A stretch of 64,000 nucleotides of DNA from Caenorhabditis elegans. Lineage: Eukaryota > Nematoda > Chromadorea > Rhabditida > Rhabditidae. The stretch covers positions 5,208,001 through 5,272,000 of the forward strand of contig NC_003279.8 in the NCBI RefSeq assembly GCF_000002985.6, read 5' to 3'. Below the pieces are notes generated by a model. That model was not told the origin of the DNA. It did not search any database and was given only the letters and a program-made list of their open reading frames with translations. Made by a program: the position numbers and the translations under genes. Below are positions 52,701 to 61,651 of this stretch, piece by piece; positions within the stretch are counted from its first letter, which is position 1, and every line of letters starts with the position of its first letter.

Positions 52701-54990
52701 CGTGATCAACTTGCCACTTTGAACTCGTTGGATCTTGTCTACGTATCACCTAATTTGGTCAGCGCAAAAGATTTGGAACTCGTTGTTCCTGGTACATACG
52801 ATCCATCAGCTCCAATAGTTTCCATTCAAAGTTTCAGCTCAAAAATGAATGTAAGTTTCTTGAAAATGGGAAAAGGAAGAATTTTCGTGTTTTTCTGAAA
52901 AAAATTTAAAATTTTCAATAATTTTCTATCATTCTTTGAAAAAGTTGGTTTCCTTTTCTCATCCAAATCAACACAATTTAAATAAATCTAAAAATTTTCC
53001 TCTTTTTCGTATATTTTGTCTAATTTTTTGTCTATATTATTTTGAAATACTATAGCGAAAGTAATTATGCCACTTTTTCAGGTAATCACTAGCAAGCAAC
53101 GTCCTCGTAAAATGGTGATCCGTGGATCAAATGGTTTAGACTATCAATTCTTGCTAAAAGGACATGAAGATCCGAGACAAGATGAACGTGTGATGCAACT
53201 TTTTGGACTAGTCAACACACTTCTTGCCAACAATTCTGAGACTTGTCGCCGCAATTTGACTATTCAAAGATACTCGATTGTAGCTTTGAGCAAAGATTCT
53301 GGATTGATTGGTTGGGTTCCAAATTGTGATACACTTCATACACTTGTCAAGGAATATCGAGAAAAGAAAGCAAAGATTCCATTGTCGATTGAGCACAAAA
53401 CACTTCAGAAATTATCACTTGAAACTGAACATTTGACTTTAATGCAGAAGCTTCAATTATTTGAAAGTGCTCTAAGTGTAACACAAGGAGAAGATCTCCG
53501 ACATGTATTATGGTTGAAGAGTCCGAGTTCTGAAGTTTGGTTTGATCGACGAACCAATTATACAAGATCAGTTGCATGTATGTCAATGGTTGGATATATT
53601 CTTGGTCTCGGTGACAGGTAATTCGGTTTTGAATTTAAGAAGCGAAAATACAACTTTTTTGGTTACATGCCAGCGCATAAATTTTTTTCACTGTTGAACT
53701 GCAAACGAGTAGAGACGGTAGAGAAACATAGAAATATATTGCATAGTGCATTTGAGTGCCACGGCCTGTTAAACGCGGTCATGTGTCGATTTACGCAGCA
53801 AGTGTACTCCTCGAGGAGAAGAGTTACTTAAATTCTTTATTTTGAACGATTTTCGCTAATTCATTTGTAATTTTGAGGTGAAAATTGATGTTTTTACTAT
53901 CTGAAAAATACTAATTCTCGTTTCGAAGAGTTTTAATATGAATTTTTTAAAATAAGAAAAAATTAAATTTATAAATTGATGATTTGAATGTTAGCCAAAA
54001 ACTATAAAATATTTCTCCAAAAAATGCGCGTTTCTCCTCGGGGAGTACACAATTTCCGTAAATCGGCACAGGTTCTTTTTAACAACTTTTTCAGAAAATA
54101 TAATAATTTTCAGCTTTTAGACAGGTTTTTCGAAAAAAAACTAATTCTTAGTTTTTGACAATTTTTCTTCAATTAAAAGTATATTTAGACATCCATCCAA
54201 CTTGATGCTCGATCGATTGACCGGAAAAGTTGTACACATTGATTTCGGTGACTGTTTCGAAGTTGCTATGCTCCGTGAAAAATTCCCTGAACGAGTTCCA
54301 TTCCGACTTACCAGAATGCTCATCAACGTTAGTTTTTCATAAAAACCATTAACCAAAAAATTACTTAAAATTAATTTTCAGGCTATGGAAGTAACTGGAT
54401 TGGACGGAGTATACAATTACACTGCCGAACGTGTCTTGAAAATGTTGCGAACAAATCAAGAATCATTGTTAGCAGTTTTAGAAGCATTTGTCTATGATCC
54501 AGTAATTAATTGGCGTCTTGTGGAAGGAATGAAAAAGGATCCGAAAACTAGAAAAGATACAGGTGGACGTCAGAATATGGCTGGTGCTGTATTACCATCA
54601 TCAAGTACAACTGATTCAATTATGGAGACGATTAAGAGGAAACTCGATGGTAAGTGATACATCTTACAGTAGAAAATTAAAAAATATGATTTTTTAATTA
54701 AGAAAAACTTGTAAAAACCTCAAAACTTTTGCTGAAATGTTTTAGTTGCCAAATTAAGTATTGCTATTCTTTTAAAAGTTTAAAATTTTTGAGAATTGAT
54801 TTTTTTTTTCGCGAAAAAAAAGCCATGTTCAAATCCATATTCTCTTCCAGGGACCGAATTCGTTCACACTGACGGATCAACTCCACCTGAACCACTTCAA
54901 GTAACTGAGCAACTTGCAATGCTCACAGAGCAAGCAACATCTCCATTGAATTTGTGTCAAAGTTATATTGGATGGTGTCCGTTTTGGTAG
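37781..54990 (+). CDS. let-363: Target of rapamycin (TOR) serine/threonine protein kinase
   Basis: Thirty-two coding exons join in phase to 8085 bases, 2694 residues, close to the known LET-363 length. The kinase is the catalytic core of TORC1 and TORC2 and couples nutrients to translation, growth and autophagy. Order: N-terminal HEAT repeats to ~1300; FAT domain ([34 protein letters not shown]); a Pro/Ser/His-rich loop ~1944-2042; FRB ~2188-2281 ([19 protein letters not shown]); kinase with [18 protein letters not shown] (Lys 2360), catalytic loop GDRHPSN (2511-2517) and DFG (2531-2533); C-terminal FATC ending [11 protein letters not shown]. First exon 37781-37903; key late exons 52284-52379, 52424-52636, 52686-52850, 53082-53617, 54189-54327, 54382-54649, 54851-54990. 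Introns 12 (41723-42854) and 21 (47435-49087) each contain an opposite-strand gene. Introns 11, 14, 22, 25 and 29 carry inverted-repeat elements. Introns 9, 18, 19 and 24 are AT-rich with nothing recognisable. Confidence 0.97.
40929..41296. repeat. Inverted-repeat (fold-back) element in let-363 intron 11
   Basis: The arm at 40965-40991 (GCCTTTAAATAGCACTGTAA...) is reverse-complementary to 41215-41241 (AATTACAGTACTCCTTAAAGG core). Outer arms near 40929-40960 and 41263-41295 (GGTCGAAACGAGAATT against AATTGTCGTGTCGAGACC) also pair. The element nearly fills the intron. The TACAGTACTCCTTAAAGG arm recurs near 52190 and 59225, so it is a dispersed family. Confidence 0.7.
41787..42437 (-). CDS. Small membrane-anchored Lys-rich protein, nested in let-363 intron 12
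   Basis: Two exons, 42437-41952 and 41891-41787, code 196 residues on the strand opposite let-363. The ATG follows a TTTTTTCAG acceptor directly. An upstream GTGAGT donor near 42482 suggests a non-coding 5' exon. Residues ~8-26 ([19 protein letters not shown]) form one strong membrane segment or uncleaved signal anchor. A very basic Lys/Ser-rich region follows ([13 protein letters not shown]), consistent with a cytosolic tail by the positive-inside rule. The C-terminus ends with a short amphipathic stretch, [21 protein letters not shown] do not recognise a family. The gene sits wholly within the 1132-base host intron, so both are transcribed through the same DNA in opposite directions. Confidence 0.75.
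43694..44101. repeat. Inverted-repeat element in let-363 intron 14
   Basis: The left arm, 43694-43731 (GGCAAAGTACAAAACTGTCA...), is reverse-complementary to the right arm, 44069-44101 (...TTGACAGTTTTGTACGTTTG). Inner GTAGGAAAATTTT and AATAATTTTCCTAC segments (near 43769 and 43850) also pair. The interior has GGGTGTCATCGAAAAATTTTAG, related to sequences in introns 9 and 19. Confidence 0.65.
47554..48897 (-). CDS. 153-residue Ser/Arg-rich protein with small C-terminal domain, nested in let-363 intron 21
   Basis: Exons 48897-48823, 48580-48423 and 47782-47554 join in phase (462 bases). The protein starts [17 protein letters not shown], continues with a long Ser/Thr-rich disordered stretch ([32 protein letters not shown]) and ends with a ~75-residue segment of alternating hydrophobic and charged residues, such as [19 protein letters not shown] and [19 protein letters not shown]. 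That looks like a compact beta-rich domain finishing KALAGHY. No family recognised. Codon use and acceptors (TTTCCAG, ATTTAG) look genuine. Its second intron contains a hAT-type MITE. Intron 1 contains a GC-rich dispersed-repeat-like block (~48595-48780, CCGTGGACCGCACCTACGGC). Confidence 0.75.
47955..48354. mobile_element. hAT-type MITE (384 bp) with 8-bp target duplication
   Basis: The element spans 47963-48346. The left end is CAGGGGAGAGCGGAGATCG. The reverse complement of the right end is CAGGGGTGAGCGGCGATCG: 17 of 19 bases match. It is flanked on both sides by the identical 8-bp TTTTACAC (47955-47962 and 48347-48354). An 8-bp duplication with CAGGG-type ends is the signature of hAT transposons. 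Both subterminal regions are packed with GGCGATCG and GGCGATCGCC palindromes; the centre is AT-rich. There is no transposase frame, so it is non-autonomous. It is inserted in intron 2 of the antisense nested gene, itself inside let-363 intron 21. Confidence 0.88.
49656..50053. repeat. Inverted-repeat element in let-363 intron 22
   Basis: The left arm, 49656-49690 (GGTCTCGAAACGACGAAAAC...), pairs with the right arm, 50019-50053 (...GACGTTTCGGTCGTTTCGGG). About 35-base arms, mostly matching and sharing AGCTACCGTA at the inner side, are separated by ~330 bases of AT-rich loop. The element fills half the intron. Confidence 0.75.
52058..52205. repeat. Inverted-repeat element in let-363 intron 25
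   Basis: The arm at 52058-52085 (CCTTGTAGGAGTACTGTAGT...) pairs with 52178-52205 (...AACTGTAGTACTCCCTAAAGG). It is the same TACAGTACTCC family as in intron 11 and in the BDP1 homologue's intron. Confidence 0.65.
53779..54070. repeat. Inverted-repeat element in let-363 intron 29 (within the kinase domain coding region)
   Basis: The left arm, 53779-53820 (GTGTCGATTTACG ... AGTGTACTCCTCGAGGAGAA), pairs with the right arm, 54032-54070 (TTCTCCTCGGGGAGTACAC ... CGTAAATCGGCACA). Arms of ~40 bases surround a ~210-base AT-rich loop. The intron separates the exons coding GDR and HPSN of the catalytic loop. Confidence 0.7.
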
Positions 54991-55707
54991 AAGTATACAT
55001 ATAAATAGAAATATAAATATAGTTAGATAGATATACTGTTTCTATTGTAGATTGCGAAATTTCGTATAACATTTCTCTCCTTACTGACCCCCCGTTTTCC
55101 TTGTTTGCCATCAGCCAAAAAAAAACTAAAAAACTTTCCAGTCAAACATTCCAAGACTTTTATGCTCAACAAATTTATTTATCTCTACGATATTGTTTCG
55201 GTTCTTAAATTTCTCGTATACGTTTGCCATGACCCAAAATTTATTTTTTTCTGTTTTTCGTATTTTAAATATTTTTCATTATACCCTTTCTTCCTTCACT
55301 TCGTTTTTCTCTCACAGCAATAATTTTTTGTGTTTTTTTCTATTTTTCATGTCTAGGAATCTACGTTTTGTAATGTCGTAATGTATATATACAATTTTGT
55401 TCGGAAGAAAATCGTTGTAGATTATTTTTTTCTATTGTTTGTTTTAATGTAAAGGTTTCTACTGCCTTTAAAGCTACTTCTGATTATCTTTTTTTTAAAT
55501 CCAAATCGAGTTGGTTTATGGGTTTTTTCGTGTGTTGTTGAAAAAATAGAAAATTTTATTTTAATACTATTTTAAGTTTTAAAACATTTTTGTCTCTCAT
55601 GATAGGACAAAAAGTGTATTAAAATACATTTTTCAAATATTCGACAACACACAAAAAAACCACATTGAACCAATGTAAAACATCAATTTTCAGGCAGGTT
55701 CAAAATT
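54991..55707 (+). other. let-363 to BDP1-homologue intergenic region
   Basis: 717 bases with the let-363 3' UTR (AT-rich, only variant poly(A) signals such as AATATA visible), T-rich stretches, and a fold-back element at 55511-55675. A TTTTCAG acceptor at 55692 lies 15 bases before the next start codon. No gene seen. Confidence 0.55.
55511..55675. repeat. Near-perfect fold-back element between let-363 and the BDP1 homologue
   Basis: The arms TTGGTTTATGGGTTTTTTCG... (from ~55511) and ...CACAAAAAAACCACATTGAA (to ~55675) pair. The pairing continues inward through GTGTGTTGTTGA against TCGACAACACAC, to a centre where TTTTTGTC and GACAAAAA flank a short loop. Almost the whole 165 bases can fold on itself. 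Confidence 0.7.
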
Positions 55708-58700
55708 ATGCGGCGAGCTCGGATTCAGATTAAACCAAACATTTCAAAAGCAGCAAAACAAGAACCACCTCCAGAACCGGCTCCAGTGGTGGAGGAAACT
55801 CTTCCACAGGCACCTGTCGTAGCTGAACCGAGGATTTTGGAGAATGTTGAGACGATGACGAATCAAGTGTCGCTGACAGTTGCTTCGGAATCAATGAAAT
55901 CTCTTCATGTGGATACGTCGAAAAATCATCATGTGCATTTTACTGATGACGTCATTGATAATGAGCAGAATAGGATTCAAGAAACTCCGGATATCGTAAT
56001 GATGTTCGTTTTTTTTATTCAAATGTTTTGAAATCTATTTTTCTAAAAAAATATTTTCCAGCTCTCCCACTTCTCAACAAAATGCACAATTTGCATCTCC
56101 AAATCCGCCAGCTCGTCTAACTCCACGATCTCGTAACGTGTCAATGTGTGAAGATGAAGCGATCCTTCAGCCAAAGCAACCACGAGATAAAAAACGATTC
56201 TCAGGAAGAGAGGAGCTGGATACAAAAACATGGAAAATGTCTGATCTGACACGTTGGAATCCAAAAAATGAGATGACTCGTTTCAAACGAGAACGACGTT
56301 CTTCAACAAGTTCATCAGTTATCACTAAATCAGAGATCGGGGATTTAGATGCTCCACCAGCGCCAAGAATTAATGCTCCACAAGTGAAAATTGGTGCTGA
56401 TGGAAGATTAGTTATTGATGAGACTAGTTTGGTTGTACATTCCGCCCAAATCAATCATGAATCTGTTTGGGAAACTGTCGAAGAGGTTCCTTTTTGTTTT
56501 TTTCAAAAAAACAGCCTCGGTATTAAAATATAGTTTTATCAAAAAAATTTCGATTTTATCGATTTTTCAGTGAAAATCAAAAACGAAAATTTTCGATTTT
56601 CCGGATCCTAATAATTTTAAACTTTAAAAAAATGCTTAGAAAATTTGAAAATAAATTAAATGTTTCAAACCTCTAAAACCCGAGTTTTTTAAGTGGAAAA
56701 TGGCCAAAACTTTGAGCTATTTTTCGAAAAACGAAAATTTTAGATTTTTTTAAATTTAAAAAAAAACTTGTTTCCAACAGAAATGCATTTAATATTGTTT
56801 AAAAAAAATATTTTCAGGGGCGAATGGGTGCCAAAATCACATCCATGTCATTCCGAAAACGGGGCTTTGGAAAATCGAGTTTTTGGTCAGAAAAGGAAAC
56901 TGATTTATTTTATGGTTGGGTTTTAAAAATTCATTTCAATTCCAATTTTTTCCTCTTTCAGAAGTATTACAATGCACTGGGCAAGATTTTGGTTTGATGA
57001 GTCATTACCTCCCGAAAAGAACTCGTCCAGAGCTTAAAGCAAAATATAATCGAGAAGAGAAGATTAATTGGGCAAGAGTTCTTAATGTAAGTTTTATGAA
57101 ATATACATATATTAAGCTTTTTTAGTTTTTGTAATAAAAAAATTGTTCAGGCAATCAGTCATCCTGTACGATTAGATGGAAATCTTGAAGTTCGAATATC
57201 CAAACTTATGACTGAAATGGAAGAAGAAGCTCAAGAAAAGAAAGCGAAAGGGGAATACGAGAAAGCTGAGGAAAAACGTATTCGTGAACAGAATCGACTT
57301 CAAAAAGCCACCGAACGGAATCAGGCAAAAGAATTGGTGAAACAGGCAAAGGAATTAGAAAGAGATGCTCGAAATGCCGCGAAATTAAATATGAAAGCTG
57401 ATAAAGAAGCAAGAGCTCAAGAGAAATCAGAAACAAGGCAATTAGAGAAGACTGCATTGAAAGAGGCAAGATTAATGGCTACAGAAGCAAAACGAATTGC
57501 CATGGAAGCAAGAGCTATTATTAAAGAATCGAGAAAGTTGGAAAAATCGAAGAAAGCTGATTCCGTACAGGTGAGACTCTAGCAACTAACAATATGTAAA
57601 TTTAACTGTTAAAAATTATAAACTTTATTTAAATTTCTTATGATTTTTTAAAATTAATTTTTGCAAAAGTTTTAAAAAATGAGCTAATTATTTTTGAAAC
57701 ATTTTCGTGAAATTTTTGGTTTAAATCAGTGTACCGTTCTCTACGATATATCTCAACTATTCGATTCAAAGGCTCCATATCAAAATAGTTATCCTCATTT
57801 GTCAAAAACGAATAGTATATTTAAAGACATTGTATATTCCCAAAAGTCAGAATGTTTACAACCACCGAGTACGTCTACATCTTCACATGTTGTATAAATG
57901 TGATTGTAAACAACCTATAGAAACAAAGATATTATTCAAATACATTCCCAAAAGACAGAATATAGAGGGCAACAGGCACTCTCTTTTTTATTTTTACAAC
58001 TTTTTATCTGAGTTTTTCTAAATTTTTTGAAAAAAACCTATTTGATGTAAAAATTTTTTTTTTTTCAGTTTTTCAGACATTTTCCGCTAAGAAAACATGA
58101 TAACCCGAAAGAAATTCGCTGAAACTTTAAACATAGTCTAAAAACGAAAATGTCACTTTTTCACATATATTCGGACGTACGGACGTACGTGTCCGGACAT
58201 CATGGTCTATTATCTATCATTTATAGCATAATTTAATATAACTCCAATCCAACTTTAAAATACAAATCTTCAATTTGCAGTCTGATTCGCACAATTTGGA
58301 ACGTGAAGCCGAACGAATAATTCGGCGTCTCTTGCAAGAATCTCAACGTGAAGACCGTCGTACAGCTCATTTTAATAAGAATGACAAGCCAGCAGCTCCC
58401 AAATCAACAGAAGAAGCAACAACATCTGAAGTATCTGCTCCGACGAAGTCCCCTGCTCCAGTGGTGGTAACAATTGATGCATCTGAAGGTGAACTAGGTG
58501 ATACATCAACTGATGCTGCGGATTCATCATCAGCATCTAGTAGTGATGATGATGCATTGAGGAAGGATGCAGCGAGGCGAGAGAAACAACGAATGAAGGA
58601 AGCAAGAAGAAATTTGAAACCAAGAAAGACTGTTGCTGATAAGAAGCCTGTTTATGTCGATACTACTGGTAAGTGAGTAATTTTTTTTTGTCAATTCATC

Positions 58701-60116
58701 TCAAAAATTTCAGATCCAAAATATGCGCAACAAAAGGTTTCTCGTGCTGTCGAGATGGTACTGAAGGCCAATGGAAATATGTTTGATAGTGCCGGCGAAC
58801 AAGATGATGGTAATAGTCGGCTTTCAAGAGGGTCTTTGAAAAATTTCGGTTTCGTTTTTGAGATAAAATCGAACGATCGAAAAAAAATCAGCGGAAAACT
58901 TAAAGAAAAATGGCAAAATTTAAAGCTATTTTTTGAAAAATCGAAGTTTTCTTCCAAATATAGGAAAATCGAAAAACCAAAAATCTTGGATTTTTTTAAA
59001 CCGAAACATTTTCGTCGGTCGATTTACCACAAATGCGAAATTTTAAAGAGTACAGTAATTTCAAACTTTTGTTGCTACGTTAATCGAAATCGAATTTTAA
59101 TAATTTTTCGGCAATTTGTTAGAAATTTTTGAGTTAGTTAAAAAAAAACAAATTTTCATCGGGAAGCTATGAAAAATCAGTGCAAATTTCGCTGCAAATT
59201 TCGCTGCAACTAAAGTTTGAAATTACAGTACTTTTTAAAAATACACACCTTTTTTTAAATCACGAAATTTCGCGTTTGCTTAATAGGAACAATTCCGTAA
59301 AACACGTTTGACATTTCAGATTTCCCCGATCCAGACGAAATGGAAACTTCAGCTGAACCTGTCGTTGTTGAAGAAGTAGCTCCAGATCCAACTCCACCAC
59401 CACCTGAGAACATGGAAGAGAATGTGGTAGAAGAATCCGTTCCTCAATCAGTTATCGATGTAGTTGAAGAAATTATGAGAGGCAGAAGCAAGACACCAGT
59501 TGAAACGGCAGTGAAGCCTTTAGAAAATACGGAAGAAAGTAAAACCGATGGAGAGGATAGAAAGAAAAGGAGTGCTGATGTGGATTCTGGCGGACCCTCT
59601 CCAAAAGTTGCTAGGCTAGAAGGGGTTGATGTTCCCGTTGAAGATTCCACCGAAGGTAGGAAATGTGCTCAAGAATTCGGAAATTTGAAAAACTGCAACC
59701 GTTTGCCGAATTTTTAGAATTCAAGGAAAATCGAAAAAAAAATAAACAAACATTTCAAATTTTTAAATATAAATATTCAACTTTCTTCTAAAAAAATATT
59801 GCCAGAAAGTTATTTTCCAACAATCAGAAATTCGGAAAACTAAAATGTTCAAGTTTCCAAAAAAAACTTTTCTGTGTAAAAAAAGTGTTTTTAACATTTT
59901 CATATTAATAATTCTCTCACTTATGATTTTTTTATTATTCAAAATATTTGTATTTCAGTAGCCACCTCGTCTACGGTTACTTCTTCCTCAGCTCCAAGTT
60001 CGTCTTCTTCAACAACTGTAGCCCCAGCCATCAAGCCATCAACTGCTCCAAAACCTGCAATTGCTTCTGCACGGAGAACTGTAAAGAAACCAAATACCTG
60101 GAGCAAGAAGAAATAA
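55708..60116 (+). CDS. TFIIIB subunit BDP1 (B'') homologue
   Basis: Exons: 55708-56003, 56062-56485, 56818-56914, 56962-57086, 57151-57570, 58281-58668, 58714-58809, 59320-59655, 59959-60116; 779 residues. BDP1 with BRF1 and TBP forms TFIIIB, which places RNA polymerase III on tRNA and 5S rRNA genes. The diagnostic part is the SANT/Myb-like domain at residues ~262-312: FWSEKETDLFYEVLQCTGQD, FGLMSHYLPKRTRPELKAKY, then NREEKINWARV, preceded by the SFRKRGF segment. Residues ~315-455 are a long Lys/Glu/Ala-rich probable coiled coil. The C-terminal half is acidic and Ser/Pro-rich. The first donor (GTTCGT at 56004) is weak, but only it keeps phase. Introns 57571-58280 and 58810-59319 hold no gene; the second contains an inverted repeat. 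This is the gene known as B0261.1, as far as I recall. Confidence 0.85.
59041..59240. repeat. Inverted-repeat element in a BDP1-homologue intron
   Basis: The arm at 59041-59080 (AGAGTACAGTAATTTCAAAC...) pairs with 59202-59240 (...TTTGAAATTACAGTACTTT). The right arm closely matches the arm at 41205-41241 in let-363 intron 11, showing one repeat family in both genes. A short direct repeat, GCAAATTTCGCT, is duplicated just inside the right arm. Confidence 0.7.
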
Positions 60117-60360
60117 ATGAATTCTGTGAATTTTAGTTCCCCAAACGTTTTTCTAGCCGCCTACCCCGTTATTTTACGACTGTCAAATCTCCATTTTCTA
60201 GTATCGATTGGTTTTTACGGGTTCTCGAACCGAGAACAATAATCTATTGATGAACTTTAATTACCTTTTATGTCTGTTGACCAGTAGATGCCTCGCTTTT
60301 TCTTTTTCTTTATTTTTTTTCGGATTAAATCTGTTCTAAATACACCTCTGCATTAGTCTT

Positions 60361-60366
60361 AATAAA
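60361..60366 (+). terminator. Poly(A) signal of the BDP1 homologue
   Basis: Exact AATAAA about 245 bases after the stop. A second copy overlaps the stop codon itself (60112-60117) and another lies near 60395, so the precise 3' end is uncertain. Confidence 0.5.
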
Positions 60367-60493
60367 GTAGTCCCAAATTTAAAATGTTTTCCTTAATAAA
60401 ATTCAAAAAATTCATAATATGACAACGAACAAAATTAGCATTCGCTGTATGTTCTCATACATAATTTTCAAATCAGTTTTTCATTGTTTGAAA

Positions 60494-61463
60494 ATGCATC
60501 GTTGGATAGTTTTCTGTCTAATTATTTCTCTTTCAAATTCGTGTTTTCAAGTGCGAAAATTAAATGGTGAGAAGGACGCAGAAATTTACAGAATAAAGGC
60601 TCAAATATTTCTTTAATTGATGAAAACCTGATGGAATTTCAATTAAAAAATGAAAATACTGTCTCGGTGGGTGCCACTGTTTAGCATAGACCGACATCTC
60701 CCGGGTTCACCGTGCACTATGATCCGGACTCGAAATTTTACGATTTTTGCGCCAAAAGTACGGTAATTGGTCTCGACACAAGAAAGAATACTGTATGTTC
60801 AAACTTTTGTTGCGAGTGAATTTTCATCGATTTTTTTAATTTTTTTTCACGATTTGATAAATTTTATTTTTAAATTCGAGTTTTTAAGTCGAAAAACTAT
60901 AAAAAATCGATCCCGTAGCAAAAAAAATTACAGTACGCTCTTAGCGTCTGGGTAGCATGAAAACAGGTTTTCAACCCGGAGAGGTGTCGACTCATGCTGA
61001 AAAACCCCAACAATGTTATTTTTGGTTACATCAGTGTAGAATATCATCTCATTCTTCCAGAATGTGGATGCTTCGACTACAAACCGCTTACCATAAATCA
61101 CGTAGCCATTTTGGATAAGGAACTAGCTCAAGAAATTAGAATTGGAAACCTAACTACGCCTATTTACACGTATGAGAATTGTGATTACATTTATATTCAA
61201 TGCGGTGAAGAGAACGCAAGAACTCGACAATTATTGAGAACTAATTGGCCAGACAGAGGAACTATTTACGTAAGTTTTTGGAAGTTTTTAAACAGCCCCC
61301 TTTGTTAATATTTCAGAAAGTTGATATGACAATGATCTCACGTACAGCTATACTTTGGTTTAAAGTTGAATGCGACAAGAAAAGCCACGATTGGAGATAC
61401 ATTTTAGTGGACGATGACAGAGAAATTGTTAATGAGCATTTGGTTTGTCATTCTGTTCAATAA
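60494..61463 (+). CDS. Small secreted protein, 142 residues (nematode, function unknown)
   Basis: Exons 60494-60566, 61061-61269 and 61317-61463 join in phase. The start was chosen because it gives a clear signal peptide, MHRWIVFCLIISLSNSCFQ, followed by a 123-residue mature part with several Cys (ECGCFDYKP, YENCDYIYIQCGEE, FKVECDKKSHDW, LVCHSVQ) likely to form disulfides. In-frame ATGs upstream (60419 and others) would weaken the signal. The first intron (60567-61060) carries dispersed-repeat sequence (GGTCTCGACAC, TACAGTACGC). The protein is probably exported. It resembles short Cys-containing nematode secreted families, but I cannot name one. AATAAA overlaps the stop codon. It converges with the zinc-finger gene 183 bases away. 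Confidence 0.72.
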
Positions 61464-61464
61464 A
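61459..61464 (+). terminator. Poly(A) signal overlapping the stop codon of the secreted-protein gene
   Basis: AATAAA that includes the TAA stop (61461-61463). A second AATAAA occurs near 61484. Either would give a very short 3' UTR. Confidence 0.5.
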
Positions 61465-61645
61465 ATTCTGAAATACTGATATTAATAAATTGCTTATTGA
61501 TCTCTTATAAAAGAGCTCTTATAGTTTGTTAGTGACAATCATCTGGCAGCAACATTTATAAAGCAGTGCGGTTCATTAGAGATTTGAAAAATTGATACAA
61601 AATAAAATGTATTGCATGTGGAATAAGTTTCAGTCACTGGGTGCG

Positions 61646-61651
61646 TTTATT
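61646..61651 (-). terminator. Poly(A) signal overlapping the stop codon of the zinc-finger gene
   Basis: AATAAA on the minus strand containing the TAA stop at 61649-61647; a compact 3' end facing the convergent gene. Confidence 0.45.
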
